A stretch of DNA of 50,716 bases from UBA3839 sp963627995 (GCA_963627995.1 CAVGCV010000019.1:1-50716), one strand, 5' to 3'. Positions 25,986-34,644 are shown, counted from the stretch's first letter. The notes: generated from the letters alone by a model not told the origin. Numbers and translations are program-made.

Positions 25986-27002
25986 CTATTGCACAACCTC
26001 CACTTCCTTGCCGTTGGCAAGTTTGGTCTGGCCCGCGACCACCACCTTGTCGCCGGGCTTCACGCCGCTCTTGATCTCGTAGGCCGTGCCGAGGCGGCGG
26101 CCAAGCTCCACCTTGTTGTAGCTGACCTTCCCGTCCCGGTACACGTACACGTAGCGGTCGCCTGCGCCGATTTGCTTCACGATGGCGGCGTCGGGCACGA
26201 CCACGCGCTCCTTGGTCCCGAAGTTCACGGTGGCGCGAGCGAACATGCCCGGGCGCACCTTCTGGGCGGCGTTGCTGATGGTGATCTCAACCGGGAACGT
26301 GTGCGTGGCGGCGTCCACCGTCGGGTACACGATGGTCACCTTTCCCGCGAACTGCTCGCCCTCGTAGGCGTCGAGCGTGATGTCCACGGGCATCCCCTTC
26401 GCCATTTCCTTGTAGTAGGTTTCCGAGATGTTGATGAGGAGCTTCACGGGGTTCGTCTGCTCGATGGTCAGGATGGGCTGCGCGCCATACATGTCGCCGT
26501 CGTCGTAGTTGCGCGCCGTCACCACGCCCGAGATGGGCGCGAGCAGCTGCGTGTTCTGCGCCAGCTGGCGGTACTGCGTCTGCAGCACGTCGAGCTGCAT
26601 CTTGGCGTTGTCGTATTCCGCCTTCGACGCGCCGCCCACCTGGTAGAGCGCATTCGTGCGGTTGAACTCAATCTTCTGGTTGTCCACCTGGAGCTTCACC
26701 TGGCGCAGGCTCGACGCGTCGAGCTGCACGAGCACCTGCCCCTTGCGGACCACGTCGCCCACGTCGGCATAGATTCTCTCGATACGATAGGGTGTGTTAG
26801 GCGCGATGTTGTTCTTCACGTCGCTCTCCACCGTTGCCGTATAGACTTCCGTCTGGGGAATGCTCTGTGTTCCTGCCGTGGCAATCTTCACTTGCGGTTT
26901 TGCTTCGGCCTGCGCGTTTCCTGCGCTGTTCTTGTCTCCGCCGCAAGAACTTGCCGCCACTGCCGCAACGAGAATCAGTGCGGCTGTCAGTTGTTTTCTC
27001 AT
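25986..27002 (-). CDS. Periplasmic adaptor lipoprotein of the RND efflux pump (AcrA/MexA type)
   Basis: The protein has 338 residues. An N-terminal lipoprotein signal ends in the lipobox AASSC near residue 20. The order of domains is normal: half lipoyl (YADVGDVVRKGQVLVQLDAS), a short helical hairpin (KLQVDNQKIEFNRTNALYQV), second lipoyl half (LLAPISGVVTARN), then beta-barrel and membrane-proximal parts ending GQTKLANGKEVEVVQ. It joins the inner-membrane pump to the TolC-like channel. The gene lies 17 bases after the tolC-like gene. Confidence 0.93.
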   Translation of the reverse strand: MRKQLTAALILVAAVAASSCGGDKNSAGNAQAEAKPQVKIATAGTQSIPQTEVYTATVESDVKNNIAPNTPYRIERIYADVGDVVRKGQVLVQLDASSLRQVKLQVDNQKIEFNRTNALYQVGGASKAEYDNAKMQLDVLQTQYRQLAQNTQLLAPISGVVTARNYDDGDMYGAQPILTIEQTNPVKLLINISETYYKEMAKGMPVDITLDAYEGEQFAGKVTIVYPTVDAATHTFPVEITISNAAQKVRPGMFARATVNFGTKERVVVPDAAIVKQIGAGDRYVYVYRDGKVSYNKVELGRRLGTAYEIKSGVKPGDKVVVAGQTKLANGKEVEVVQ

Positions 27003-27019
27003 ATCGTTGTCGTGTGTTT

Positions 27020-28366
27020 TTACTTCAAATAAGTTTCATGCCCCAGCGTGTAGTCCAGGTCGGAGCGGTTCGCCAGATAGTCGTAAATCGACTGGTTGTA
27101 GGTGAGTTTCGACTGGGTCAGGGCCACCTGGCTTTGGTTCACCTCCAGGATGGTGCCGCGCCCCACCTCGTAGCGCTTCTGTGAGATCGCCACCGCCTTG
27201 TCGGCCTGCAGTACCGCCTCGCGGTTGCTGGCCACCTGCGCCATGCTCGACGCCATGTTCTGCCGGTAGCTCTCGGCCGCCATGCTCAGCTGGCGGTACG
27301 TGTTCACGCGGTTGTCCTCCAGCTCCGACAGCTGCAGCTTCGTCTTCTTCAGGCCCGTCCAGTTCGACGCCTTGAAGATGGGAATCGAGAGTGAGACGGC
27401 GAACGACGCGCTGGGCGCATACTCGTAGTTCCACACGGCCCAGTCGTCGTTGTACAGCGACTGGTACTGCCCCGTCAGCTGGAACGCGAGCGTCGGCATG
27501 AAGTTCGTCCGCTGCGCCTTCAGCGACCGCTCCAGCAGCGCGCGGTTCAGGTCGAACTGGCGCATCGACGAGTTGTTGTCCAGCTCCGAGTCGTCGATGG
27601 CCGGCAGCGACAGCGACCCCTCGTAGTTCTCCAGCTTGTCGCTGATGGTGATGCCCACGTTCTCCGTCACGCCCATCAGCACCTTCAGCTGCAGCTGCGC
27701 CAGCGTCAGCCCCGTCTGCGCCGACACGAGGCTCGAGTTCATCGAGCGCATCTGCACCTCGGCCGAAATCTTGTCGTACTCGCTCACCGAGCCCTGCTGG
27801 AACTTGGCGTTCACCACGTCGAAGTTTTCTTTCGAGATGTTGTAGCTCTCCCGCATCACGTGCTCCGAGTCCTGCGCGAGCAGCGTGGCGTAATATGCCT
27901 TCGTCACCTGGTTGATGAGGTCGAGGCGGCTGCCCCGTGCCTTCTCCACGGCCAGCTTGATGTCCTCTTTCGTCAGCTTCATGTTCTGGTAGACGGCGGG
28001 AGCGAACAGCGGCACGTTCAGCGTGGCGGCGGCGGCCACCGTGTTCGTGTTGTCCTGCCCCATCTTGAACTTGTTCGTCCCGAGCTTCATCTCGGCGGCC
28101 AGCAGCGTGTGCTGCAGGTTCGCCGTCGCCGTCACCTCGGGCAGCAGCGCCTGCCAAGCCTCCTTGTCGGCAATCCTCTTCAGCTCCACGTCCTTGTCGG
28201 CCACCCTGATGGTCGGGTTCTCCGCCAGGGCAATCTCGATGGCCTGCCGGAGCGTGAGGTCCAGCGTGCCAATCTGCCCGGCCTGAGGCGTGCCTTGCGC
28301 ACGGCCGCCCAGTGCCACCACGGTGCCCACGGCCCACAAGGCCATTCTTTTACCTTTGAAATTCAT
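27020..28366 (-). CDS. TolC-family outer membrane efflux channel
   Basis: The ATG at 28366 gives a 448-residue protein with a signal peptide (MALWAVGTVVALGGRAQG). The frame open to 28834 is overlap with tetR in another frame. The family repeat is seen twice: LTLRQAIEIALAENPTIRVADKDVE with a helical hairpin, and again near LSIPIFKASNWTGLKKTKLQ. The C-terminal part contains the ISQKRYEVGRGTILEVNQSQ motif typical of TolC. It forms the outer membrane exit of the tripartite pump. Its ATG overlaps the tetR stop by four bases, so the two genes are translationally coupled. Confidence 0.94.
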   Translation of the reverse strand: MNFKGKRMALWAVGTVVALGGRAQGTPQAGQIGTLDLTLRQAIEIALAENPTIRVADKDVELKRIADKEAWQALLPEVTATANLQHTLLAAEMKLGTNKFKMGQDNTNTVAAAATLNVPLFAPAVYQNMKLTKEDIKLAVEKARGSRLDLINQVTKAYYATLLAQDSEHVMRESYNISKENFDVVNAKFQQGSVSEYDKISAEVQMRSMNSSLVSAQTGLTLAQLQLKVLMGVTENVGITISDKLENYEGSLSLPAIDDSELDNNSSMRQFDLNRALLERSLKAQRTNFMPTLAFQLTGQYQSLYNDDWAVWNYEYAPSASFAVSLSIPIFKASNWTGLKKTKLQLSELEDNRVNTYRQLSMAAESYRQNMASSMAQVASNREAVLQADKAVAISQKRYEVGRGTILEVNQSQVALTQSKLTYNQSIYDYLANRSDLDYTLGHETYLK

Positions 28367-29019
28367 ACTGTCTTTTCTATCGTTTTTGATATTGTTCCCA
28401 CGTTCCTCAGCCCCTCGTCCAAGACCCGCAGCCCCTTCTCCGTGCAGAGCCCGCGCACGTGCACAAGGCTCATCGTCTCGAAAAGGGCGTCGATTCCATA
28501 CTTCTTGTAGAGCTCCTGCTCCATTATCTTGCGCCCCATCATGTTCGAAATCTCGAGCACGAGCGGATAGTTGATGCCCTTGATGAAGAGCCCGTGCTCC
28601 ACGCACGCCTCGGCAAACTTCCGTCCGCATTCGTTGCGGTAGTCCACTTCGCTCTCGAAATAGGCCCGCACCTTGGGATAGCGCTTCACGTCGCTCAGAA
28701 AGACGGGGTTCATGTTCCGCAGCTCGTTCCGCTGGCTCAGGAACATGTAGGCGTACACCTCGAGCGGCCCCGCGCCATTCTCGACAAGCCGGTGGAACGC
28801 AGCCTTCACCTTCTCGTTGTGGTTCCTCAGGCACTCGATGAGCAGCGTCTCCTTGTCCTCGAACATCTCGTAGAGCGTACGTTTCGAAATGCGGAGCGCG
28901 GCAGCGATGTCGTCCACCCGCACCTGCCTGATGCCCTTGCGCATGAACTCCCCGAACGAATACTCGATGATTCGCTCGCGTTGTCTCGACGTTTCCGTCC
29001 GATGCTGATTCATGGTCAA
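28363..29019 (-). CDS. TetR-family transcriptional regulator of the efflux operon
   Basis: The protein has 218 residues; a second ATG at 29013 would remove two residues. The N-terminal DNA-binding domain (RERIIEYSFGEFMRKGIRQV to ISKRTLYEMFEDKETLL, residues 14-62) is a clear TetR helix-turn-helix. The C-terminal part is an all-helical ligand domain without a signature I know. It heads the tetR-tolC-acrA-acrB-PII operon and overlaps the next gene by four bases. A consensus promoter lies 60 bases upstream and a perfect palindrome overlaps its -33 box, which points to autorepression released by an exported compound. Confidence 0.92.
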   Translation of the reverse strand: MTMNQHRTETSRQRERIIEYSFGEFMRKGIRQVRVDDIAAALRISKRTLYEMFEDKETLLIECLRNHNEKVKAAFHRLVENGAGPLEVYAYMFLSQRNELRNMNPVFLSDVKRYPKVRAYFESEVDYRNECGRKFAEACVEHGLFIKGINYPLVLEISNMMGRKIMEQELYKKYGIDALFETMSLVHVRGLCTEKGLRVLDEGLRNVGTISKTIEKTV

Positions 29020-29078
29020 TCCTTACCTTTTACCGAACAAATGCAGGCGCTTCGCCTCACTGAATCTGAAATTGTGTG

Positions 29079-29109
29079 CAAAGTTACGCAGAAAACTATT
29101 TACCGCAAA
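29079..29109 (-). promoter_or_regulatory. Consensus promoter of the tetR-efflux operon
   Basis: On the minus strand TTTG (29109-29106), 19 bases and TAACTTTG (29086-29079) match the Bacteroidota consensus exactly. The start would fall near 29072, about 53 bases before the tetR ATG. Confidence 0.8.
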
Positions 29110-29122
29110 AAAGTTTTTTGCG
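29104..29122. promoter_or_regulatory. Palindromic operator candidate for the TetR regulator
   Basis: CGCAAAAAA-G-TTTTTTGCG is a perfect 19-base palindrome that covers the -33 box of the tetR promoter. A second, incomplete copy (CGCAAAAAAGTTTT) begins at 29121. Position and symmetry fit a repressor dimer site. Confidence 0.55.
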
Positions 29123-29334
29123 CAAAAAAGTTTTCTTCACGGCCTTTTAGCAAACATTCACACTCTTCCCGCGCCGCCGGTGGTGCTCCCCCCTTCTTTG
29201 GGGCGGACGCAATGACAGGTTTTGGGGGCGGGCGGACTGGGCGCGGCCTGTCCGCCCGCCGTGCCGCCGTTGCGCAGCGTCTTCCCGCCCCTGCTGCGCT
29301 CTGTCGCCGGCGCCGGTGCGAAGCCTTGGTTTTT

Positions 29335-29390
29335 CCAAGTACTTGGAAAAATACGTCCAAGTACTTGGAAATAAATTTTCAAGTACTTGG
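29335..29390. repeat. Array of three CAAGTACTTG palindromes, 22-bp period (locus A)
   Basis: CAAGTACTTG begins at 29336, 29358 and 29380, exactly 22 bases apart. Two copies are extended to CCAAGTACTTGG. A/T-rich spacers separate them, and a GC hairpin (CCGCTCCGCAGAGCGG) follows towards plsC. The same array in the same orientation to the preceding gene occurs at 50663-50716. The rest of 29123-29499 holds a GC-rich stretch with no gene I can support. Confidence 0.8.
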
Positions 29391-29499
29391 AATTTCTTCC
29401 GCTCCGCAGAGCGGCTGCCGCGAAGGTGCGGCGGGGCGATTTTCCCGGCGCGGTGGAGGCGGAATGCGTTCGCGCCGTTGTGGCCGTGGGTGCTCGGGC

Positions 29500-30231
29500 T
29501 CAGGCCTTGCGGTACTTCGGCTCGACGGCGGAGTTGATGGTGTCGAACACTTCCTGCATGAGGACGCGCGTGGGCTTGCTGCGCTGCGCCTCGGGCGTGA
29601 CGGGGGGGTGCACCGTCATGGTGAGCCGCCCGAAGTCCACGCACCGCGCCTTGCGGCTGAAGATGTCGAACGAGCCGTTGATGGTGATGGGCACGATGGG
29701 GAGCCCGATTTCCTTGGCCAGGGTGAACGCGCCTTTCTTCAGAGGCCCCATCTGCCCCGTGTGGGTGCGCGTCCCCTCGGGGAAGATGACCATCGACATT
29801 CCGCCGCGCAGCGTGGCCTGCGCCTGCGCGACGGTCTTTTGGATGGCGGGCAGGGTGTCGCCCACGAAGATTTGCCGCGAGAAGGTGCAGGCGATGCCCA
29901 CGAAGGGTATCTTGCGCAGGTACTCCTTCATCATCCACTTGAAGTTGTGGCCGAGGTAGCCGTAGATGAGGAAAATGTCGAAGTAGCCCTGGTGGTTGGC
30001 CAGGAACACGTACGAGCGGTCGGGGGCGATGTGCTCGCGCCCCGAGGTGCGGACGCGGATGAGGTAGAGCGCGCACGTGACTCGCGACCAAATGCGCGGG
30101 GCGTGGTAGCCGGTGTGGTCGCGGTCGCCGAGGATGGCGGCGACGATGACGGCGAGTGCCGTGACGATGGTGGCGACGGCGAAGAGCGGCGTGGCCACGA
30201 GCAGGGCGTAGGTGCGGTAGAGGTACTTCAT
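29500..30231 (-). CDS. plsC: 1-acyl-sn-glycerol-3-phosphate acyltransferase (PlsC-like)
   Basis: The protein has 243 residues. It starts with a membrane segment (YALLVATPLFAVATIVTALA). The acyltransferase motifs are complete: block I NHQGYFD (His-x4-Asp), block III FPEGTRTHTG and block IV LPIVPITING. It adds the second acyl chain to lysophosphatidic acid at the inner membrane in phospholipid synthesis; some family members instead acylate other lipids. It follows the metallophosphoesterase gene by 51 bases on the same strand. A palindromic repeat array lies beyond its 3' end. Confidence 0.9.
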   Translation of the reverse strand: MKYLYRTYALLVATPLFAVATIVTALAVIVAAILGDRDHTGYHAPRIWSRVTCALYLIRVRTSGREHIAPDRSYVFLANHQGYFDIFLIYGYLGHNFKWMMKEYLRKIPFVGIACTFSRQIFVGDTLPAIQKTVAQAQATLRGGMSMVIFPEGTRTHTGQMGPLKKGAFTLAKEIGLPIVPITINGSFDIFSRKARCVDFGRLTMTVHPPVTPEAQRSKPTRVLMQEVFDTINSAVEPKYRKA

Positions 30232-30282
30232 GGGGATGGGGGGTGGTTGTGGCGTGGAGGTGGCGTGGGGAGGCCGTCGGCC

Positions 30283-31536
30283 TTAGTGGCGGGCTGGGGT
30301 GCGTCGCAGCTCGATGACGTTCACTTCGGGCCATGCGCCGAAGCGGAACGGGAGCATCACCATGCCGACGCCCTCGCTGACGTTGAGGATCTGCGCTCCC
30401 TCGGCGTAGGCCCCGCTCCACTCGCGGTAGACGTTGGCGGTGGGCGACCATCCGAAGAGCTTCAGCTGCCCGGCGTGGGTGTGCCCCGAGAGGGTGAGGT
30501 CGATGTTGGTGTCGGGCAGCACCTTGCGCCGCCAGTGGGTGGGGTCGTGCGACAGGAGGATGGTGAAGGTGTGGTCGGCTTTTTTCCCTGCTTCGGCGGC
30601 CATCACGTTGTGCAGCCCCCGCGTGGCGCGCGGCAGGTTGCCGAGCGACGGGAAGGGGGGGCGGCCGTCGTTCTCCACGCCCGCGATGGCGATGGAGTCG
30701 CTGCCGCGCCGGATGACGCGGTTGTCGTTGAGTAGGAGCTGCCACCCGTACTTCCGCTCGCGGGCTTGCAGGGCGGCGATGTCGGCGCGCCGCTCGGACG
30801 GGGTGAGCGCGCGGCGGTACATGCTGTAGTCGTGGTTGCCCATGACGGAATACACGCCGTCGGGGGCGTGCAGCTGGCGCAGCAGGCTGTCGTAGCCGTC
30901 GAGCTCGCGTGTCTGGTAGTTCACGAGGTCGCCGGCGAAAAGCACGGCGTCGCAGTGCTGGCGGTTCACCAGCGCCACGATGTCGGCGACATCCGCTTGG
31001 TGCCCGTCGGCGAATGTGCCGATGTGGAGGTCGGAGAAGTGGGCGACGCGGTAGCCGTCGAACGCAGGCGGCAGGTTGGGGAAATAGAACGTCTGGTGGT
31101 GGACGACGTAGTGGCTGCGCCCCGCGAGGTAGCCGTAGGCAAGGATGAACACGGTGCAGAGCGCCGCACTCATGGCGACGATGCGCCCCACGCGGCGCAC
31201 GGCTGCCGCGCTCACGCTCCTGCGCGTGCGCTGCGCCGCGGCGCGGGCGGCGCGGGCGGCCATCCATCCGAGCGCGTCGAGCAGGGCGAAGACGGTGCGC
31301 GGCACGGCCAGCAGCAGGAAGACAATCATGAAGAGGCCGACGGCCGCCTGGTGCTCGGCCTGCATGTCGTCGTTGGCCAGCACGCAGAGGAGGTAGGCGA
31401 GGAGTGCCGCCGAGGGCAGGAATGCGAGCATCCGCAGCGGCGCGCGCCGCGTCCAGCGCACCACGTAGGCGCAGAGGATGTAGGTGTCGGGCAGGACGAT
31501 GAGGGCTATGACGAGGATGAGGATTCGTGAGAGCAT
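30283..31536 (-). CDS. Membrane-anchored metallophosphoesterase (YkuE/YaeI-like)
   Basis: The protein has 417 residues. Three or four hydrophobic segments fill the first 150 residues (ILILVIALIVLPDTYILCAY and others). A calcineurin-like phosphoesterase domain follows with all metal-binding motifs in order: HFSDLHIG, FAGDLVN, GNHDY, LLSHDP and SGHTHAGQ. Relatives remove phosphate from lipids such as UDP-diacylglucosamine or act on other phosphoesters. The neighbourhood of plsC would suit a lipid substrate, but this is inference. The gene lies 15 bases after the methionine-synthase-like gene, in what looks like one leftward transcription unit. Confidence 0.88.
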   Translation of the reverse strand: MLSRILILVIALIVLPDTYILCAYVVRWTRRAPLRMLAFLPSAALLAYLLCVLANDDMQAEHQAAVGLFMIVFLLLAVPRTVFALLDALGWMAARAARAAAQRTRRSVSAAAVRRVGRIVAMSAALCTVFILAYGYLAGRSHYVVHHQTFYFPNLPPAFDGYRVAHFSDLHIGTFADGHQADVADIVALVNRQHCDAVLFAGDLVNYQTRELDGYDSLLRQLHAPDGVYSVMGNHDYSMYRRALTPSERRADIAALQARERKYGWQLLLNDNRVIRRGSDSIAIAGVENDGRPPFPSLGNLPRATRGLHNVMAAEAGKKADHTFTILLSHDPTHWRRKVLPDTNIDLTLSGHTHAGQLKLFGWSPTANVYREWSGAYAEGAQILNVSEGVGMVMLPFRFGAWPEVNVIELRRTPARH

Positions 31537-31551
31537 ACGCCGGGGGCGGGA

Positions 31552-32517
31552 TTAGGGGGTGGGGAGGTTGGCGGCGAGGTAGGGGCGGAGTTGGCCGGGC
31601 GTTGTGCCGCGGCGCTCGGCATAGTCGGCCAGCTGTTCCTCGGAAATGCGCCCGACGGAAAAGTAGTGCGCGTCGGGATGGGCCAGCATCAGTCCGCTGG
31701 TGGAGGCGTGGGGCACCATCATGGCGTGTTCGGTGAGGGCCGCGCCGATTTGTCCGAAGTGGAGGAGCCGGTCGAGCAGGAAGTTGAGCGAGATGTCGGG
31801 CAGCGAGGGGTAGCCCACGGCGGGGCGTATGCCTTGGAACTTCTCGGCGTGGAGCTCGTCAATGGCCAGGCGCTCGTCGGGCGCGTAGCCCCACACGCTC
31901 TTTCGCACCTCCTCGTGGACGCGTTCGGCTGCCGCCTCGGCGAGGCGGTCGCTGAGTGTCTGGACAAGTAGGTCGCGGTAGTCGTCGCCGCTCGCCGACG
32001 CGGGCTTCTCGCCGACGCGCTGGGGGGCGTGGCGCGTGGCGCGGTGCTCCACCGATGTGGCGAAGACGCCGATGGTGTCGCGCCGTCCGCCCTGCGCGGG
32101 ACGGATGAAGTCGGCGAGGCAATGGCAGAAGCCGTCGGCGTCCGGGCACTGCTGCCGGAGCATGGGCAGGCGGAACGTCGGCTCGCCTGCCGCCGCGCAG
32201 TGCGGGCTTTCGGCCGGCAGATAGAGGACGATGTCGTCGCCGTCGGAGTTGGCGGGGAACAGCCTGACGACGGCCTGGACCGCAAGATAGGGGCTTAGCC
32301 GTGACAGCAGTTGCTGCGCGTCGGCGAAGAGCTGCATGGCTTCGCGCGCCTTCGGCCTTTCCTCGTCGGGGAAGGCGTCGAGCCAGGCGCTGCGGCATGC
32401 CGCGCATCCGTGCACCTTGGCGATGGACGCCATCCGCGGCGGCAGCCCCCACGCGTGGAAGAAGTAGAGCCAGTTGACGTAGTCCGCCAAGTCCGAGGTC
32501 CTGTATTTGCGGCGCAT
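31552..32517 (-). CDS. Stand-alone methionine synthase reactivation-domain protein
   Basis: The protein has 321 residues. The C-terminal half carries the AdoMet-binding reactivation domain of cobalamin-dependent methionine synthase (Met_synt_B12): GIRPAVGYPSLPDIS, the LTEHAMMVPHASTSGLMLAH stretch, then YFSVGRISEEQLADYAERRG. The N-terminal part (LADYVNWLYFFHAWGLPPRM) also fits that domain. In most bacteria this is the last domain of MetH; here it is a separate gene. In several Bacteroidota MetH lacks it, so this protein probably re-methylates oxidised cobalamin on a shorter MetH encoded elsewhere. It lies 7 bases from pyrC and 15 bases from the phosphoesterase gene. Confidence 0.82.
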   Translation of the reverse strand: MRRKYRTSDLADYVNWLYFFHAWGLPPRMASIAKVHGCAACRSAWLDAFPDEERPKAREAMQLFADAQQLLSRLSPYLAVQAVVRLFPANSDGDDIVLYLPAESPHCAAAGEPTFRLPMLRQQCPDADGFCHCLADFIRPAQGGRRDTIGVFATSVEHRATRHAPQRVGEKPASASGDDYRDLLVQTLSDRLAEAAAERVHEEVRKSVWGYAPDERLAIDELHAEKFQGIRPAVGYPSLPDISLNFLLDRLLHFGQIGAALTEHAMMVPHASTSGLMLAHPDAHYFSVGRISEEQLADYAERRGTTPGQLRPYLAANLPTP

Positions 32518-32524
32518 GGCGCGT

Positions 32525-33868
32525 TTAGTTGAATTTCAGCTCCTGCCCGCGGACGCCGTCGACGACGAGCCCGTCGGAATAGACGGTGCGCCCGTTGACG
32601 AACGTGCGGCGCACGCGCCACTTGAACTTGCGCTCGTCCATGGGCGTCCAGCCGCACTTCGTGTAGTAGCGGCCGGTGAGCACCTGCCAGTTGGCCGTCG
32701 GGTCGACAAGCACGAGGTCGGCGTAGTAGCCCTTTCGGATGAATCCGCGGCGGTCGATGCGGAACAGCCGGGCGGGGTTGTGCGCCATGAGCTCCACGAC
32801 CCGCTCTATGGTGAGGTAGCCTTGGTCCGACAGTTCCAGCATGGAGACGAGCGAGAACTGGATCATCGGCATCCCCGACATGGCTTTGAGCGCGCCACCC
32901 TCTTTCTCGCGCAGCAGATGGGGCGCGTGGTCGGTGGCCACGACGTCGATGAGCCCGCTGGCCAGCGCCTCGCGCAGCGCCTCCCTGTCCTCGGACGTCT
33001 TCACCGCCGGGTTGCATTTGATTTTCGCGCCCAGCGAGTCGTAGTCCTCGGTCGAGAACATGAGGTGGGCGACGACGGCCTCGGCCGTGATGCGCTTTTC
33101 CGCAATGTCGGTGTTCTCTTCGAAGAGCTCCAGCTCCTTGGCCGACGACACGTGGGCGATGTGCAGCCGCGCGCCCGTTTCCCTGGCCATCTTCACGGCC
33201 AGCGACGAGGAGGCGAAGCAGGCCTCCACGCTGCGGATGCGCGAGTGGTAGCGGACGGGGAAGTCGTTCTGCCCCTTGTATTTCTTGCGGAACTGCTTGA
33301 TGTTGTGCTCGATGATGCCGGTGTCCTCGCAGTGCGCCATGATGAGCAGGGGCGAGGTGGCGAAGATGTTGCGCAGCGCCTGCTCGTCGTCGACGAGCAT
33401 GTTGCCGGTGCTGCTGCCCATGAACAGCTTCACGCCGGGCACGCGGCTCGGGCTGAGCGCTTTCAGGGTGGCGACGTTCTCGTTGGTGACGCCGTAGAAG
33501 AACGAGTAGTTCACGCGGCTCTTCTCGGCCCCGAGCATGAACTTCTCGTTGAGGCGGTCGATGGTCGTCGTCTGGGGAATGGTGTTGGGCATGTCCATGT
33601 ACGACGTGACCCCCCCGGCGGCGGCGGTACGGCTCTCCGTGGCGATGTCGGCCTTGTGCGTCATGCCCGGCTCGCGGAAGTGCACGTGGTCGTCGATGAC
33701 CCCAGGAAGCAGGTAGAGCCCCGTCCCATCGACCACGTTGTCGAAGCGCGAGAGGTCGTCCAGCGGCTGGTCCAGCACGTCGACGATGGCCTCGCCGTCG
33801 ATGACGACGGCGCCGGCGAACTGCCGCCCCTCATTGACGACGGTGGCGTTGTTGATGATGGTTAGCAT
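32525..33868 (-). CDS. pyrC: Dihydroorotase
   Basis: The ATG at 33868 (MLTIINNATVVNEG) gives 447 residues; the frame is open further upstream only within the glycosyltransferase gene. Metal-site motifs are DDHVHFREPG near residue 60, HCEDTG, HIAHVSS and ATDHAPH. The domain order is that of class I (amidohydrolase-superfamily) dihydroorotases. The enzyme closes N-carbamoyl-aspartate to dihydroorotate in pyrimidine synthesis. It starts 7 bases inside the end of the glycosyltransferase gene, and the methionine-synthase-like gene follows 7 bases after its stop, so four or more genes are likely co-transcribed. Allantoinase is a related alternative but less likely here. Confidence 0.92.
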   Translation of the reverse strand: MLTIINNATVVNEGRQFAGAVVIDGEAIVDVLDQPLDDLSRFDNVVDGTGLYLLPGVIDDHVHFREPGMTHKADIATESRTAAAGGVTSYMDMPNTIPQTTTIDRLNEKFMLGAEKSRVNYSFFYGVTNENVATLKALSPSRVPGVKLFMGSSTGNMLVDDEQALRNIFATSPLLIMAHCEDTGIIEHNIKQFRKKYKGQNDFPVRYHSRIRSVEACFASSSLAVKMARETGARLHIAHVSSAKELELFEENTDIAEKRITAEAVVAHLMFSTEDYDSLGAKIKCNPAVKTSEDREALREALASGLIDVVATDHAPHLLREKEGGALKAMSGMPMIQFSLVSMLELSDQGYLTIERVVELMAHNPARLFRIDRRGFIRKGYYADLVLVDPTANWQVLTGRYYTKCGWTPMDERKFKWRVRRTFVNGRTVYSDGLVVDGVRGQELKFN

Positions 33869-34608
33869 GGCTTCGGATATTTCTTGAACCACCCGTCGAG
33901 GCGGAGGCGCATGACCCCGAACATGGCTTCGGAGAAGATGCCCCCGCTCATCTTCGACACGCCCTCGACGCGATTGACGAAAACGACAGGCACCTCCTTG
34001 ATGCGGAAGCCGCACTTGTAGGTGGTGTACTTCATCTCTATCTGGAAAGCGTATCCCTTGAAGCGAACGGCGTCCAGGTCGATGGTCTCCAGCACGCGCC
34101 GCTTGTAGCACACAAAGCCGGCCGTCGTGTCGTGGACGCCGAGCCCCGTGACCATCCGCACATACTTCGAGGCGAAGTAGGACATGAGGACGCGCCCGAT
34201 GGGCCAGTTGACCACGTTCACGCCGCTGACGTAGCGCGAGCCGACGGACAGGTCGTAGCCCTCGTCGGCGCAGGCGTGGTAGAGGCGCGGCAAGTCGGCG
34301 GGGTTGTGCGAGAAGTCGGCGTCCATCTCGAACACATAGTCGTAGCCGTGCGCCAGCCCCCATTTGAACCCCGCGATGTAGGCCGTCCCGAGCCCCAGCT
34401 TCCCGCTGCGCTCGACGATGAAGAGCCGCTGCGCGAACTCCTCCTGCATCAGCCCCTTCACGATGGCGGCAGTGCCGTCGGGCGACCCGTCGTCGATGAC
34501 GAGAACGTGGAACGTCTTCTCCAGCCCGAGCACGGCCCGGATGATTTTCTCGATGTTCTCCTTCTCGTTGTATGTGGGGATGATGACGATGCTGTCGCTT
34601 TCTTTCAT
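33862..34608 (-). CDS. Polyprenol-phosphate mannosyltransferase-like glycosyltransferase (GT2)
   Basis: The protein has 248 residues. The GT2 fold begins SIVIIPTYNEKENIEKII, with the nucleotide-sugar site VIDDGSPDGTA and the DxD-like motif FEMDADFSHNP. VGSRYVSG and GVHDTTAGFVCYKR match dolichyl-phosphate mannose synthase (DPM1-like). No C-terminal membrane segment is present, as in the soluble form. It probably transfers a sugar from GDP-mannose to a polyprenyl phosphate for later glycosylation, such as the O-glycosylation of secreted proteins known in this phylum. It overlaps pyrC by 7 bases and has a -7 box upstream. Confidence 0.88.
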   Translation of the reverse strand: MKESDSIVIIPTYNEKENIEKIIRAVLGLEKTFHVLVIDDGSPDGTAAIVKGLMQEEFAQRLFIVERSGKLGLGTAYIAGFKWGLAHGYDYVFEMDADFSHNPADLPRLYHACADEGYDLSVGSRYVSGVNVVNWPIGRVLMSYFASKYVRMVTGLGVHDTTAGFVCYKRRVLETIDLDAVRFKGYAFQIEMKYTTYKCGFRIKEVPVVFVNRVEGVSKMSGGIFSEAMFGVMRLRLDGWFKKYPKPC

Positions 34609-34636
34609 GGCTGGCAGTGCGATGGATACGTTTCTG

Positions 34637-34644
34637 CAAAGTTA
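34637..34644 (-). promoter_or_regulatory. Probable -7 box for the glycosyltransferase-pyrC unit
   Basis: TAACTTTG on the minus strand matches TAnnTTTG exactly and lies about 30 bases ahead of the ATG at 34608. A TTTG at 34662-34659 is only 14 bases away, shorter than usual, so the -33 box is uncertain. Confidence 0.45.

Noticed and set aside
29335..29390. CRISPR array
   Set aside because: The repeat unit is only 10-12 bp and palindromic, spacers are 10-12 bp and similar to each other, and no cas genes are present.
28459..30735. 758-codon + strand frame across tetR, the repeat array and plsC
   Set aside because: It crosses three features that are well supported on the other strand and shows low-complexity composition.
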